DNA from: Dyadobacter fermentans
Lineage (GTDB): Bacteria > Bacteroidota > Bacteroidia > Cytophagales > Spirosomataceae
Length of the DNA: 64,000 nt
Direction: 5' to 3'
Assembly (NCBI RefSeq): GCF_019924045.1
Contig: NZ_JAHXBN010000014.1
Location: forward strand, 231,813-295,812
Shown here: piece after piece, positions 17,517 through 25,972 of the stretch
Layout of the letters: the number at the start of each line of letters is the position of its first letter
Numbering within the stretch: position 1 is the first letter of the stretch
Translations under genes and position numbers: made by a program
The notes under the pieces: generated by a model
Databases searched by the model: none
Told to the model about the DNA's origin: nothing
What the model saw: the letters and a program-made list of their open reading frames with translations, nothing else

Positions 17517-17598
17517 TGTTTCCGTTTCCCGCAGATTTCAGGAATTGGTTATCTTGACCTACCTTTTGATCCTAAAACATGAACTGCAAAACCAATTT

Positions 17599-18393
17599 AT
17601 GAAGGTATTATTGATTGAAGACGAGGATCTGGCTGTGAGAAAACTCTCCAAACTACTGACTGAAATTGATGGGAATATAGAAATCGTCGGCAAGGCCGCC
17701 AGCGTGCAGGAATCGGTGGATTTTCTGAAAGAGAATGAAGTTCCCGACCTTATTCTGATGGATATTGAGCTGGCCGATGGCCAAAGCTTCGAAATATTCG
17801 ATCAGGTGAAAGTGGAATCGCCGGTGATATTCACCACTTCCTACGACGAGTACGCGCTCCGGGCATTCAAGGTTAATAGTATCGACTACCTGCTCAAACC
17901 GATCAAACGGCAGGAGCTGGAAGCCAGTTTGGCGAAATACAATCGTCTCACAAAGGGTGCGGAGAGCGACGTTTCCAAAAGTGCCGCCAATGTAGACCGC
18001 GACGCGATCGATTCGCTGGTTAAGCAGCTTCGTCAGCAAATGCAGCCTTCCGAATACCGGAAACGGTTTCTGGTCAAGCATTTGCAGCAATGGGTGCCCG
18101 TGGAGGTGAGCGACATCGCCTATTTCTATTCGGAAGAGGGGACAAGTCTTTTCAAATCAAAGAATAACCAGAAATACCCGGTCGATTACACACTCGACGA
18201 GCTCGAAAAAATGCTCGACCCGGACTGCTTTTTTCGTGCCAACCGCCAGTTTATCATCAGCGTGCATTGCGTGCAGCAGATCAACCCGTATTTCAATAAT
18301 AAGATTAAGCTCGCACTCACGCCTGCACCTGAGAGCGAGGTGATTATCAGCCGCGAAAAAGCGATGGATTTCAAGAAATGGCTTGGTAAATAG
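17599..18393 (+). CDS. LytTR-family response regulator
   Basis: The protein starts at the ATG at 17599 (MKVLLIEDEDLAVRKL), giving 264 residues; the extra 18 upstream codons of the open frame lack a plausible start. The receiver has the acidic pair at residues 8-9, phosphorylation site Asp55 (LILMDIELADG), Thr in FTTSYDEYALRAF and Lys in LLKPI. The C-terminal LytTR domain includes VSDIAYFYSEEGTSLFKSKNNQKYPVDYTLDELEKMLDPDCFFRANRQFIISV. It probably receives phosphate from the LytS pair upstream and acts as a DNA-binding activator or repressor. Confidence 0.92.
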   Translation: MKVLLIEDEDLAVRKLSKLLTEIDGNIEIVGKAASVQESVDFLKENEVPDLILMDIELADGQSFEIFDQVKVESPVIFTTSYDEYALRAFKVNSIDYLLKPIKRQELEASLAKYNRLTKGAESDVSKSAANVDRDAIDSLVKQLRQQMQPSEYRKRFLVKHLQQWVPVEVSDIAYFYSEEGTSLFKSKNNQKYPVDYTLDELEKMLDPDCFFRANRQFIISVHCVQQINPYFNNKIKLALTPAPESEVIISREKAMDFKKWLGK

Positions 18394-18519
18394 CTTTGCG
18401 CAATTCATGCAGCGATAATGACGCTTCAAAGGATTTGACAATGGGAATCGCCGGCCGGCAGGGCATTTTTGCAACGTCGGCCTTGCCGGCAGTTTTCCAA
18501 ACTGTTATTTCCAAAAGCC

Positions 18520-19380
18520 ATGTTAAAAAAAATCCTGAAATGGACCGGCCGTACATTGCTGGTCATCGTGCTCCTTGCACTTGGTTATTACACCAAAGCT
18601 TACATCACAATCGGTAACCGGAAAAGCAAAGTATACCCGGTAAAGCCCATCCAACTCGACATCCAGGCTGATTCTGCCACCATCGCACAAGGTAAGCGCC
18701 TTGTTACGACCAAAGGCTGCAACGACTGCCACGGCAAGGACCTGGGCGGGCGAGTCCTGTTCGAGCAAAGTGGGGTAGGGCGGCTCGTAGCCCGCAACCT
18801 CACCAAAGGAAAGGGCGGGATATCCAAAGATTACGACACCGACGACTGGGTGCGGGCGATCCGCCACGGCGTGCAGCAAGACGGCACGCCGCTTATTTAC
18901 ATGCCGTCGGCGGGTTTCAACAAGCTCAGCGAAACCGATTTGAAAGCGGTGATCGCCTATTGCGCACAGGTGCCGCCCGTGGACCGGGTGAACCCGCCCA
19001 GTGAAATTGGCGTCGGAGCGACCATCCTGGCCGATCTGGGGGAACTGGAACTGTTCGAGGCTGAGAAAATCGACCACAATGCAGCGCCTCCGCTGGCGAT
19101 ACGTGAGGGAGTGACGGCGGACTTCGGTAAATATGTGTCGCAAATTTGTACCGGTTGCCACAAACCTGACATGAAGGGTACGCCGGGAGAAGGTGGTACG
19201 CCCGACATTTCCTCGACCGGGAAAAGCGCCCGTTGGACCGACGAACAGTTTTTTCAGACACTGCGTACCGGCAAACGCCCCGATGGCACCGAGTTGAAAG
19301 CGCCTATGCCCTGGCAAATGACCGCTGCGTTTTCGGACACCGAAATGCGGGCATTGCGGATGTATTTGAAACGTATCTGA
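18520..19380 (+). CDS. Diheme c-type cytochrome
   Basis: 286 residues from the ATG at 18520, with an N-terminal membrane anchor or uncleaved signal (TGRTLLVIVLLALGYYTKAYI). Two heme c motifs are visible, CNDCH at 67-71 and CTGCH at 210-214, each at the start of a cytochrome domain; candidate distal Met ligands are in IYMPSAGF in the first domain and APMPWQM near the end of the second. It is a periplasmic electron carrier anchored to the inner membrane, possibly feeding or draining an alcohol or sugar dehydrogenase; none is adjacent. The frame is open upstream to 18469, but that part has no start with this topology. Confidence 0.88.
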   Translation: MLKKILKWTGRTLLVIVLLALGYYTKAYITIGNRKSKVYPVKPIQLDIQADSATIAQGKRLVTTKGCNDCHGKDLGGRVLFEQSGVGRLVARNLTKGKGGISKDYDTDDWVRAIRHGVQQDGTPLIYMPSAGFNKLSETDLKAVIAYCAQVPPVDRVNPPSEIGVGATILADLGELELFEAEKIDHNAAPPLAIREGVTADFGKYVSQICTGCHKPDMKGTPGEGGTPDISSTGKSARWTDEQFFQTLRTGKRPDGTELKAPMPWQMTAAFSDTEMRALRMYLKRI

Positions 19381-19404
19381 TCGCACTAATTTGCAGCATC
19401 GACG

Positions 19405-19452
19405 GGATGGCGTTGGAGTTTTCCCGAATTATTTGGAAATTGAACGCCATCC
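19405..19452 (+). terminator. Stem-loop after cytochrome gene
   Basis: Perfect 10-bp arms GGATGGCGTT (19405-19414) and AACGCCATCC (19443-19452) enclose a loop that can itself pair (TTTTCC and GGAAAT). It lies 25 bp after the cytochrome stop codon, and the tail is pyrimidine-rich. A terminator is the simplest reading. Confidence 0.5.
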
Positions 19453-19573
19453 TACTCAACTCGTTTCTTCTCATTACTTAACCGGCCAGTCTGTCGGACT
19501 CACCTTTGGTTGCGCGTAGATCGCCTCCGAGGCTTAGTCCGTTGAAGTACAGTGTTTTACCGGATTTTTTTCT

Positions 19574-20311
19574 ATGAGTAGAATCAAATGTTTAATTATC
19601 GATGAGCCGTATGCTTCGAACGTCCTCGAATCCTATATCGGCGAATTGGAATCCCTGGAACACGTGGGAACATTTTACCACGCGATCGACGGGCTGATGT
19701 ATCTTCAGCAGAACAAGATCGATCTCCTTTTCCTCGACATTATGCTTCCCAAAGTGACGGGAGAGGCATTTTTAGAATTGCTGCCCTGCCGGCCGAGGGT
19801 CATTTTCCTGTCCGATCGGAAAAAGCGGTGGAAGCGTGGCGACGACGAATACATACTCGATTGCCTGGTAAAGCCCATCGCGTTCGAAAGGTTCCTCGCG
19901 AGCATCGACCGTTATTATGCGGCGGTACCGCCGCCCGTTGTCAAACGGAACGTGCCGACCAGGCGCAAGCGGTCTGCGCCGGATAGGGGGCCGTTTATTT
20001 ACCTGTTTTCAGGCAAGTCCGCGGTGAAGGTGTTTCTCGACGAGGTGCTGTATATGGAGGGAGTGAAGAAGTATACGAAGATCAAAACCACTGAAAAAGA
20101 GTTGATTGTTTATCAGCGATTGACGGACGTTGAAATGCGGTTTGCCGGACGCGGTTTTATGCGGGTACACCGCTCGCTGATCGTGGCGCTGAATAAAGTA
20201 ACGGCATTCACCGACCAGACAATCGAGATTGCCTCGCATATATTGCCCGTTAGCGCACCCTACCGCAGGCAGGTAGCGCGGCGTATCCTCGCGGACCTGA
20301 GGGACGTATAG
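19574..20311 (+). CDS. LytTR-family response regulator with altered receiver
   Basis: The 245-residue protein has a receiver-like N-terminus and a LytTR DNA-binding C-terminus (FIYLFSGKSAVKVFLDEVLYMEGVKKYTKIKTTEKELIVYQRLTDVEMRFAGRGFMRVHRSLIVALNKVTAF). Asp55 of LLFLDIMLPKVTGE is the expected phosphorylation site. The first acidic cluster reads IIDEPYAS, one acidic residue shorter than the usual DDEP, and the T/S region reads FLSDRKKRWKRGDDEYIL with several basic residues. These changes may weaken metal binding or phosphorylation. No kinase gene is adjacent. Confidence 0.85.
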   Translation: MSRIKCLIIDEPYASNVLESYIGELESLEHVGTFYHAIDGLMYLQQNKIDLLFLDIMLPKVTGEAFLELLPCRPRVIFLSDRKKRWKRGDDEYILDCLVKPIAFERFLASIDRYYAAVPPPVVKRNVPTRRKRSAPDRGPFIYLFSGKSAVKVFLDEVLYMEGVKKYTKIKTTEKELIVYQRLTDVEMRFAGRGFMRVHRSLIVALNKVTAFTDQTIEIASHILPVSAPYRRQVARRILADLRDV

Positions 20312-20388
20312 CGTATTTTCGTCAACGTATACTATTGCATTAAGAAAAGATAATCGTACTTTAAACGCCTAATCCAATCTTTTCAAAC

Positions 20389-20724
20389 ATGGGAAAATTC
20401 GTAATTACAAAAAGAGCTAACGGAGAATTTCAATTTAACCTGAAAGCCGGAAACGGTCAGGTGATCCTGGCAAGCGAGGGTTATACGACCAAAGCGGCTT
20501 GCGAAAATGGGATCGAATCGGTGAAAAAGAATTCGCAGGACGATGCACGTTTCGAACGCCTTACTTCGAAAAACGACAAATTCTATTTCCTTTTGAAAGC
20601 TACCAACGGGCAGGCAATCGGAAGCAGCGAAATGTACGAAAGCGTAGCAAGCCGCGATAACGGGATCGAATCCGTGAAAAAAAACGCGCCGGATGCGGAT
20701 GTTGACGATCAATCGGCGGCATAG
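20389..20724 (+). CDS. YegP family protein (tandem DUF1508)
   Basis: A 111-residue cytoplasmic protein with two copies of the YegP repeat. Copy one is GKFVITKRANGEFQFNLKAGNGQVILASEGYTTKAACENGIESVKKNS; copy two contains DKFYFLLKATNGQAIGSSEMYESVASRDNGIESVKKNAPDA. The N-G-Q-I/V-I and NGIESVK motifs define the family. Function is not established. It is followed by a clear terminator and precedes the AI-2E family gene. Confidence 0.92.
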   Translation: MGKFVITKRANGEFQFNLKAGNGQVILASEGYTTKAACENGIESVKKNSQDDARFERLTSKNDKFYFLLKATNGQAIGSSEMYESVASRDNGIESVKKNAPDADVDDQSAA

Positions 20725-20742
20725 TCCGTTCAGATATATAGC

Positions 20743-20776
20743 AAAAGCGCAGGATCATAACTTGTCCTGCGCTTTT
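20743..20776 (+). terminator. Intrinsic terminator after YegP gene
   Basis: Inverted repeat AAAAGCGCAGGA (20743-20754) and TCCTGCGCTTTT (20765-20776) with a 10-nt loop and a T-rich tail lies 19 bp after the YegP stop codon. Confidence 0.85.
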
Positions 20777-20844
20777 CTTTTGGGTATTTCCGGCGATATT
20801 GGTACAATAATTGCACCACGTATATTGATCCAAAACGGTATTTC

Positions 20845-21882
20845 ATGGTATCCGACTTCAACAACCGCATTCGTCAAATCGCCTTTCTGCTGATTGTCAC
20901 CGCATTGGCGGTAATCGTTTTCAAGCAGCTTTATATCTTCTTTCCCGGTTTTCTGGGAGCGCTCACCATCTACATCCTTTGCCGGAAGTACTATTTTCAC
21001 CTCACCGAACAGCGAAAGTGGAAGAAAGGCCTCACCGCCGTACTTTTTATGGTCCTTTTTATGGCGTGCATTGTGGCTCCCGTGTATTTCGCCGGCCAGA
21101 TGATATTTCAAAAAATTAATATGATCGCTGAGAACCCCGAACAGGTGAATCACGCGATTGATGCAATTTCGGCTCAGCTTCGCGAGTGGACGGGGCAGGA
21201 TTTGCTTACCCGTGAGGCAACGACGGATATCCGTAAAAGAGCGGCGGGTTTTATCCCCGGAATTCTCAACAGCTCGGCTACCATGCTCGGGAACCTGCTG
21301 ATGATCCTTTTCCTGTCGTATTTTATGTTCAAGAACGGCCGGTTTATGGAAGAAACGCTGGAACATTTCATTCCGCTCAAACATAAGAATATCCAGTCGC
21401 TTGCCGACGAAACCTGCGGTATGGTACGGGCCAATGCGCTGGGCATCCCGCTTATTTCGCTTATCCAGGGGCTGGTAGCATTGCTCGGTTACTGGATCGT
21501 CGGGATCGAGGATTTCGTTCTGCTCGGATTGATCACGGGGTTGTTTGCTTTCTTCCCGGTGATAGGCACGGCGATGATATGGCTGCCATTGGTGATATTC
21601 CTGTTTTCCAAAGGTGAAACCGGGAAGGCGATCGGTCTGGCTGCGTACAGTGCAATCATTATCGGAAATATCGATTATGTTGCCCGCATTACTTTTTTAC
21701 AAAAGGTAGGCAATGTGCATCCGGTCATCACGATCCTCGGTCTGATCGCCGGTTTGAAGCTGTTCGGTTTCTGGGGTTTCATCTTTGGCCCGTTGCTGAT
21801 CAGTTACCTGCTGCTGCTGGTCAGAATCTACCGGAGCGAGTTTGGCGGACAGGTCAAATCTCCGAATCCGCCTTCGACTTGA
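20845..21882 (+). CDS. AI-2E family transporter
   Basis: The 345-residue integral membrane protein has eight or so hydrophobic segments and the family pattern: N-terminal pair of helices, a long loop (EQVNHAIDAISAQLREWTGQDLL...), then conserved G-L-I-T-G-L-F-A-F-F-P-V-I-G-T and IGNIDYVARITFLQKVGNVHPVITILGLIAGLKLFGFWGFIFGPLL near the C-terminus. Members are permeases, some linked to AI-2 or sodium/lithium export; the substrate cannot be read here. The 3' end overlaps the convergent gene at 21854 by 29 bp. Confidence 0.9.
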   Translation: MVSDFNNRIRQIAFLLIVTALAVIVFKQLYIFFPGFLGALTIYILCRKYYFHLTEQRKWKKGLTAVLFMVLFMACIVAPVYFAGQMIFQKINMIAENPEQVNHAIDAISAQLREWTGQDLLTREATTDIRKRAAGFIPGILNSSATMLGNLLMILFLSYFMFKNGRFMEETLEHFIPLKHKNIQSLADETCGMVRANALGIPLISLIQGLVALLGYWIVGIEDFVLLGLITGLFAFFPVIGTAMIWLPLVIFLFSKGETGKAIGLAAYSAIIIGNIDYVARITFLQKVGNVHPVITILGLIAGLKLFGFWGFIFGPLLISYLLLLVRIYRSEFGGQVKSPNPPST

Positions 21883-22534
21883 TCTCGTAATTATGATAGC
21901 CGTCGGGCCCATCCGACCACTTGTACACGATTTTCTTGAACCGCAGGTCATTTACGACCCCGTATATGTTCTTCATGAAGTCTTCCTGTACCTGCTCCGG
22001 CTTGAACATACGCCCTTCAAAGGTAAGTACTTCCTGATGTTTGCCGGCCAGGCTAATCCCGACGTGCTGTTCGTCCAGTGCTTGCTTTTTCGATTCGACG
22101 TAGGCCGTACGTAACTCCGGAAAGTCGCGCTGCTGCACTTGGACCATCTTCTTTTTCAGGATCTCGCGTTGCGCCGTCACCTTCTTGTCGGTGTTGGCTT
22201 TGGCTTCATTGTACAAGGCCGTATTCGACTTGTGCCACGAAAGCCGCGTTGCGAGGTCGGTATTGCTGTCTCCGTTTTTGAGTTTCAGGTCAATGTCGCT
22301 GATCGTGTTTTGCAGGAAGAGCAGCATATTTTCGTTGGCGGCTTTGTTCACCGGTTTCGGCGCGTAGAAGTAGACTGCGATGCCCGTTGCCACTGCCGCC
22401 AGCAGGAAGTACACGATATATCTGCCAAGTGCAGGCCTCGCGTGCGTGATGCTACTTTCCGCAGCTCCACTGGACGCAGCCCTATCAGTTGTGGCCCGAC
22501 GTAATTCTGTTTGTTGATGATGATGGATTTCCAT
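21854..22534 (-). CDS. Membrane-anchored hypothetical protein
   Basis: The 226-residue protein starts MEIHHHQQTELRR; residues about 36-57 (GRYIVYFLLAAVATGIAVYFYA) form one membrane helix with a short cytoplasmic N-terminus and a charged, probably periplasmic, domain. The rest is helical (LLFLQNTISDIDLKLKNGDS, KKVTAQREILKKKMVQVQQRDF) and ends in a beta-rich section. I do not recognise the family. It overlaps the 3' end of the AI-2E transporter and is divergent from the MscS gene, with about 110 bp between starts. Confidence 0.65.
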   Translation of the reverse strand: MEIHHHQQTELRRATTDRAASSGAAESSITHARPALGRYIVYFLLAAVATGIAVYFYAPKPVNKAANENMLLFLQNTISDIDLKLKNGDSNTDLATRLSWHKSNTALYNEAKANTDKKVTAQREILKKKMVQVQQRDFPELRTAYVESKKQALDEQHVGISLAGKHQEVLTFEGRMFKPEQVQEDFMKNIYGVVNDLRFKKIVYKWSDGPDGYHNYEIKSKADSEI

Positions 22535-22647
22535 GTCTGTTGGTTTTTTTCCTTAACTAATGGGAGTGCAGGATCAAAAAATATGCCAACCGGCTTTGGA
22601 ACGGATTTTTTTCGCGAGCGGGGTATTTCAGTCAATGCACTCTAATC

Positions 22648-23436
22648 ATGAAAATTCAGCAATTTTATAACAAGGCCTACGCGTGGATATTGGAGACAGG
22701 GCCTTCCGTTCTTGTAGGTATAGGCGTGCTCGTCGCAGGCTTCTGGCTCATCCGAATATTGTCGCGCTGGCTCAACGCGCACATGTACAAGCGCGACATC
22801 GACCCATCACTCACTCCATTTCTACTAAGCCTTGCGGTAACCTCGCTGCGGGTATTGCTCATTATTTCGGTCATGCAGATCATCGGCATCCAAATGACCG
22901 TTTTTGCTGCTCTTATCGGTGCAATCGGTGTTGCCGCAGGTCTGGCGCTGTCGGGTACATTGCAGAACTTTACAAGCGGGGTCCTCATCCTGATCCTCAA
23001 ACCTTTCCACGTAGGCGACAACATCGTAGCACAAGGGCAGGAGGGGACAGTACAGGCGATCAAGATCTTTTATACGGTTGTGAGAACTTACGATAATCGC
23101 ACGGTCGTGATCCCGAACAGCAAGCTTTCCAACGAGGTGATTATCAATATCAGCAGTTCCGGTAACAGGCGGCTCGATGTGGAGATGAAATTCACCAACG
23201 GCATCGATTTCCGGGAAGTCAGGAACATTGTCAACAATGTCCTCGATCATGCCCAAAGTGCCCTTAAAGTCCCCGAAAGGCGCATTGGGATATCATCTAT
23301 CGAGCCCGACGGCTATAAAGTGATGGTGAATGTGTGGCTCGATGCCCACGGTTTTGTGGATACCAAAATGGAAATCCAGGAAAAGCTGATGGAGGCTTTG
23401 AAAGGTTCCGGTCTTAAACTACCCGGAATGGGTTGA
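22648..23436 (+). CDS. MscS family mechanosensitive channel
   Basis: This 262-residue protein is the small-conductance channel type: three N-terminal helices, the pore helix with AAGLALSGTLQNFTSGVLILILKPFHVGD and the beta domain VGDNIVAQGQEGTVQAIKIFYTVVRTYDNRTVVIPNSKLSNEVI, then an alpha/beta C-terminal domain ending KLPGMG. The length agrees with E. coli MscS (286) minus a short N-terminus. It opens on membrane tension to protect against hypo-osmotic shock. The ATG is the first in frame. Divergent from the hypothetical at 22534. Confidence 0.93.
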   Translation: MKIQQFYNKAYAWILETGPSVLVGIGVLVAGFWLIRILSRWLNAHMYKRDIDPSLTPFLLSLAVTSLRVLLIISVMQIIGIQMTVFAALIGAIGVAAGLALSGTLQNFTSGVLILILKPFHVGDNIVAQGQEGTVQAIKIFYTVVRTYDNRTVVIPNSKLSNEVIINISSSGNRRLDVEMKFTNGIDFREVRNIVNNVLDHAQSALKVPERRIGISSIEPDGYKVMVNVWLDAHGFVDTKMEIQEKLMEALKGSGLKLPGMG

Positions 23437-23468
23437 GATTTTTTTTGCTCCGTGCAGCGTTTTTTTCG

Positions 23469-23522
23469 AGGGGTGTGTCTTCCTGCATGTTCCTCCACCA
23501 GGGTGGAGGATAAGGAAGCCCC
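23469..23522 (+). terminator. Nested stem-loop after MscS gene
   Basis: A strong 9-bp stem TCCTCCACC (23491-23499) and GGTGGAGGA (23502-23510) has a 2-nt loop, and is nested in CTTCCT/AGGAAG and GGGG/CCCC stems, followed by TTTAATC. This works as a terminator for the MscS transcript, or could be a small structured RNA. A further short stem GACTAT (23531-23536) and ATAGTC (23552-23557) follows. Confidence 0.5.
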
Positions 23523-23541
23523 TTTAATCAGACTATTAGCC

Positions 23542-23592
23542 ATGAAAAAAGATAGTCGGACTAAGGTTGGAAAAAACCGGATTCCAAAATAG
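23542..23592 (+). CDS. Very short ORF upstream of lipoprotein operon (tentative)
   Basis: An ATG-initiated frame of 16 codons encodes a basic peptide MKKDSRTKVGKNRIPK and stops with TAG at 23590-23592. It lies between the terminator-like hairpin after the MscS gene and the lipoprotein gene at 23626, and overlaps a short GACTAT/ATAGTC stem. It may be a leader peptide, a small basic protein or chance; nothing in the sequence distinguishes these. Confidence 0.2.
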   Translation: MKKDSRTKVGKNRIPK

Positions 23593-23625
23593 CTTGGCCG
23601 ACAATGTAAATAAAATGAATCTGAG

Positions 23626-24363
23626 ATGGTGATGAAGCATGGAAAAGCCGGTCGCGAACGGCGGATCAGGACGTGCTTGGTGAACAGCCTCCTTTTTGTG
23701 ACGCTTTCACTGTTGTCCTGTGGTACAGAGAGTGTTGTAAAGCCGGAGTCGGCTCAGGGATTAACGAAAGCCGAGTTTCTCGGTAGAATGATCGTGCAGG
23801 AAAGGTATTGGCGCATCGAGGAAATATCCCGGCAGGAAGAAGACCAGATTGCCACGCTGAATGTACGTGAGAAAACGACGTTGCTCAGCAGTCATTACCT
23901 GAACGAAGTGATCCCGTTCGTGGCGGTGCAATTTGGCCGGGGCTATTTTGGGAAAGGGGTAGTAACCGAATCACAAATGACCGGCGCATACGGAAAAGTG
24001 CCTTTTGGCGAATTTCAATGCATGCTAATGCTCAAATCGACGAAGCAAAGCGGCGAATGGAGCTGGGACAGTGAGCGCAAAATGATGAAACTTCCCTTGC
24101 CCGAAAGTATTCAGTCGCTTGCAGCGGCAATGTCGGGTACTGATTGGCAACCCGATAGCGGGTACGTAGCGAGCGAACCGGCTCCGCTTTTCAGAGGAGT
24201 GGAGGAAGCTCGCAGGGCGGCCAGCCCCGAGCGGATCAAGATCCTGGTAGAGGAGCAAACGGTACAGGGTAAAGTCACGTATGCTTTTACCATGCGCGCA
24301 GCCTGGTTGACGGATGTCGAAACGCGGGACGCGGATCACAAATTTGGAGTATCCTTATATTAA
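23626..24363 (+). CDS. Hypothetical lipoprotein
   Basis: About 245 residues with a basic N-terminus, hydrophobic stretch and lipobox (TLSLLSCGTES). The body is charged and helical, with no domain I recognise. Two starts are close: ATG at 23626 and ATG at 23632, both before the signal sequence. It is followed after 41 bp by the PepSY-like lipoprotein gene, so they may form an operon with the sigma factor genes downstream. Confidence 0.65.
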   Translation: MVMKHGKAGRERRIRTCLVNSLLFVTLSLLSCGTESVVKPESAQGLTKAEFLGRMIVQERYWRIEEISRQEEDQIATLNVREKTTLLSSHYLNEVIPFVAVQFGRGYFGKGVVTESQMTGAYGKVPFGEFQCMLMLKSTKQSGEWSWDSERKMMKLPLPESIQSLAAAMSGTDWQPDSGYVASEPAPLFRGVEEARRAASPERIKILVEEQTVQGKVTYAFTMRAAWLTDVETRDADHKFGVSLY

Positions 24364-24404
24364 TTACATAACTGGCACCCCGGCGATCAAAATCATTTGA
24401 TGCT

Positions 24405-25343
24405 ATGAATGAAAGAAAGTTTACGAACAAATTACTTCTTCTGATTGTCCCCATCCTGTTTTTAAATGGATGCAGCAATTACAAAGACCAGCAGATGATC
24501 CCGCCCGAAACATTGCCGGATGCTATTATCAAGGTCATGTCGGATGCTTATCCTGATGCTACGGATGCCACATTTCAAGCAATAGAAAAGGATAAGCTTT
24601 ATGAAGTTTATTATAAATTGAAAGGTAATCCGTTTTACGCCGCATTAAATACCAAAAAGATATTAAGCGTGTACCGCATGCACGGCGTACTTCCCGATTC
24701 GATGAAGCGGGCGCTTCCTTCGAGGAATATGACGGGAGGAGTGGTAGAAGCATATAAAGAGCCTGAAAATCAGGTGAGTGCAGATAAGAAATATAGTGCC
24801 CGGTACACCTGGAATAACCAGGCCTATTTGCTGAGCTGGCTCAAATATGACCTGATCAATCCCAAAAGACTGTCGATTGTGTTGGAGCCGTATATCAAAT
24901 TTTCATACTCGATCGGTAAGGACGAACTAGCTGTTTTGCCAGGTCCTGTGGTGAGTTTTCTGGAAAGGGAAAAGCTGAGATTTGCGGCTGCAACAATTAG
25001 GATTAACGATAAGAATGAAAAGATATACGAGGTAAATGCCTACACCGCATCGAGTACCAATTATGATTTTACTTTCGATGCTGCGGGAAAGCTGACAAAT
25101 ACGATTTATCGTGCCGAGGCATTTTATTATAATATTGATGAATACCCTGAAAAAATACAGAACTTTGTAAAGAACTCGTGGGTATTTTCTTCCATGAAAA
25201 TATTGGAAGGCTATAAATTTTCAGACCCGATTGGGACAGGTTATGGGTTGATTATGCAGGGGACGGATGAAAATTGCCGGTTCACTTTCGATCAGGATGG
25301 CAACTTCGTGAATATGAGGTACCAGTCTGTAGTTGATCAGTGA
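24405..25343 (+). CDS. PepSY-like lipoprotein
   Basis: A 312-residue lipoprotein with lipobox FLNGCSNYK. The segment LPDAIIKVMSDAYPDATDATFQAIEKDKLYEVYYKLKGNPFYAALNTKKILSVY resembles the PepSY-like domain of Bacteroidota, in which a start helix with a YPDA motif is followed by strands. A second degenerate copy appears near the C-terminus (IQNFVKNSWVFSSMKILEGYKFSDPIGTGYGLIMQG... FTFDQDGNF). Some family members bind divalent metals or protease propeptides. Ends 44 bp before the ECF sigma factor gene; the context suggests a cell-envelope role. Confidence 0.7.
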   Translation: MNERKFTNKLLLLIVPILFLNGCSNYKDQQMIPPETLPDAIIKVMSDAYPDATDATFQAIEKDKLYEVYYKLKGNPFYAALNTKKILSVYRMHGVLPDSMKRALPSRNMTGGVVEAYKEPENQVSADKKYSARYTWNNQAYLLSWLKYDLINPKRLSIVLEPYIKFSYSIGKDELAVLPGPVVSFLEREKLRFAAATIRINDKNEKIYEVNAYTASSTNYDFTFDAAGKLTNTIYRAEAFYYNIDEYPEKIQNFVKNSWVFSSMKILEGYKFSDPIGTGYGLIMQGTDENCRFTFDQDGNFVNMRYQSVVDQ

Positions 25344-25387
25344 GCGAGAAATAATTGTTTCAACGATACACTTCATAACCCTTCTGA

Positions 25388-25972
25388 ATGACGTTTTTCC
25401 GCAGCAAGAAATACGGTTCGCTGGCCGATCTGGTTCGGGCTTGTCAAGCCGGCGACGCCAGGGCGCAGACTGCATTTTATGAACGGTACAAATCCAAATT
25501 ACTGGGACTTTGCCTGCGTTACGCGAAAACAAAGGCAGAGGCGGAAGATATATTTCAGGACGGGTTTATCAAGGTTTTCAAGAATATCAATGAACTGAGG
25601 AACGTGGAGGTGATTGATGCCTGGGTGAAATCGGTAGTGATCAGGACGGCGATTAATTACTATCACCGGACGACGAAAGAGCAGCAGCTGCACTCCAACC
25701 TGGAAGATTTTCAGCGGGAGATCGATTCGGGAGATTATGGAAAGATTATCACTCAGATTGACATGAACGTGCTGCTGAACGTGATCAATACATTACCGGA
25801 TGGCTACCGGATGATCATCAACCTCCATTTGATAGACGGTTATACGCATGGCGAAATCGGGGAAATGCTATCCATTTCAGACAGTACCTCCCGCTCGCAA
25901 TTTTTAAGAGGAAGAAATTTGTTAATGAGGAAGTTACAGGAAAAAGGAATTACGCAATATGAAATCTTCTGA
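25388..25972 (+). CDS. ECF-type RNA polymerase sigma factor
   Basis: The 194-residue protein has sigma-70 region 2 (ADLVRACQAGDARAQTAFYERYKSKLLGLCLRYAKTKAEAEDIFQDGFIKVFKNI) and region 4 (LPDGYRMIINLHLIDGYTHGEIGEMLSISDSTSRSQFLRGRNLLMRKL). It is Bacteroidota-type ECF, directing RNA polymerase to a specific promoter set. It overlaps the next gene by 14 bp, which implies co-translation and suggests that the next gene encodes its controller. Confidence 0.93.
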   Translation: MTFFRSKKYGSLADLVRACQAGDARAQTAFYERYKSKLLGLCLRYAKTKAEAEDIFQDGFIKVFKNINELRNVEVIDAWVKSVVIRTAINYYHRTTKEQQLHSNLEDFQREIDSGDYGKIITQIDMNVLLNVINTLPDGYRMIINLHLIDGYTHGEIGEMLSISDSTSRSQFLRGRNLLMRKLQEKGITQYEIF

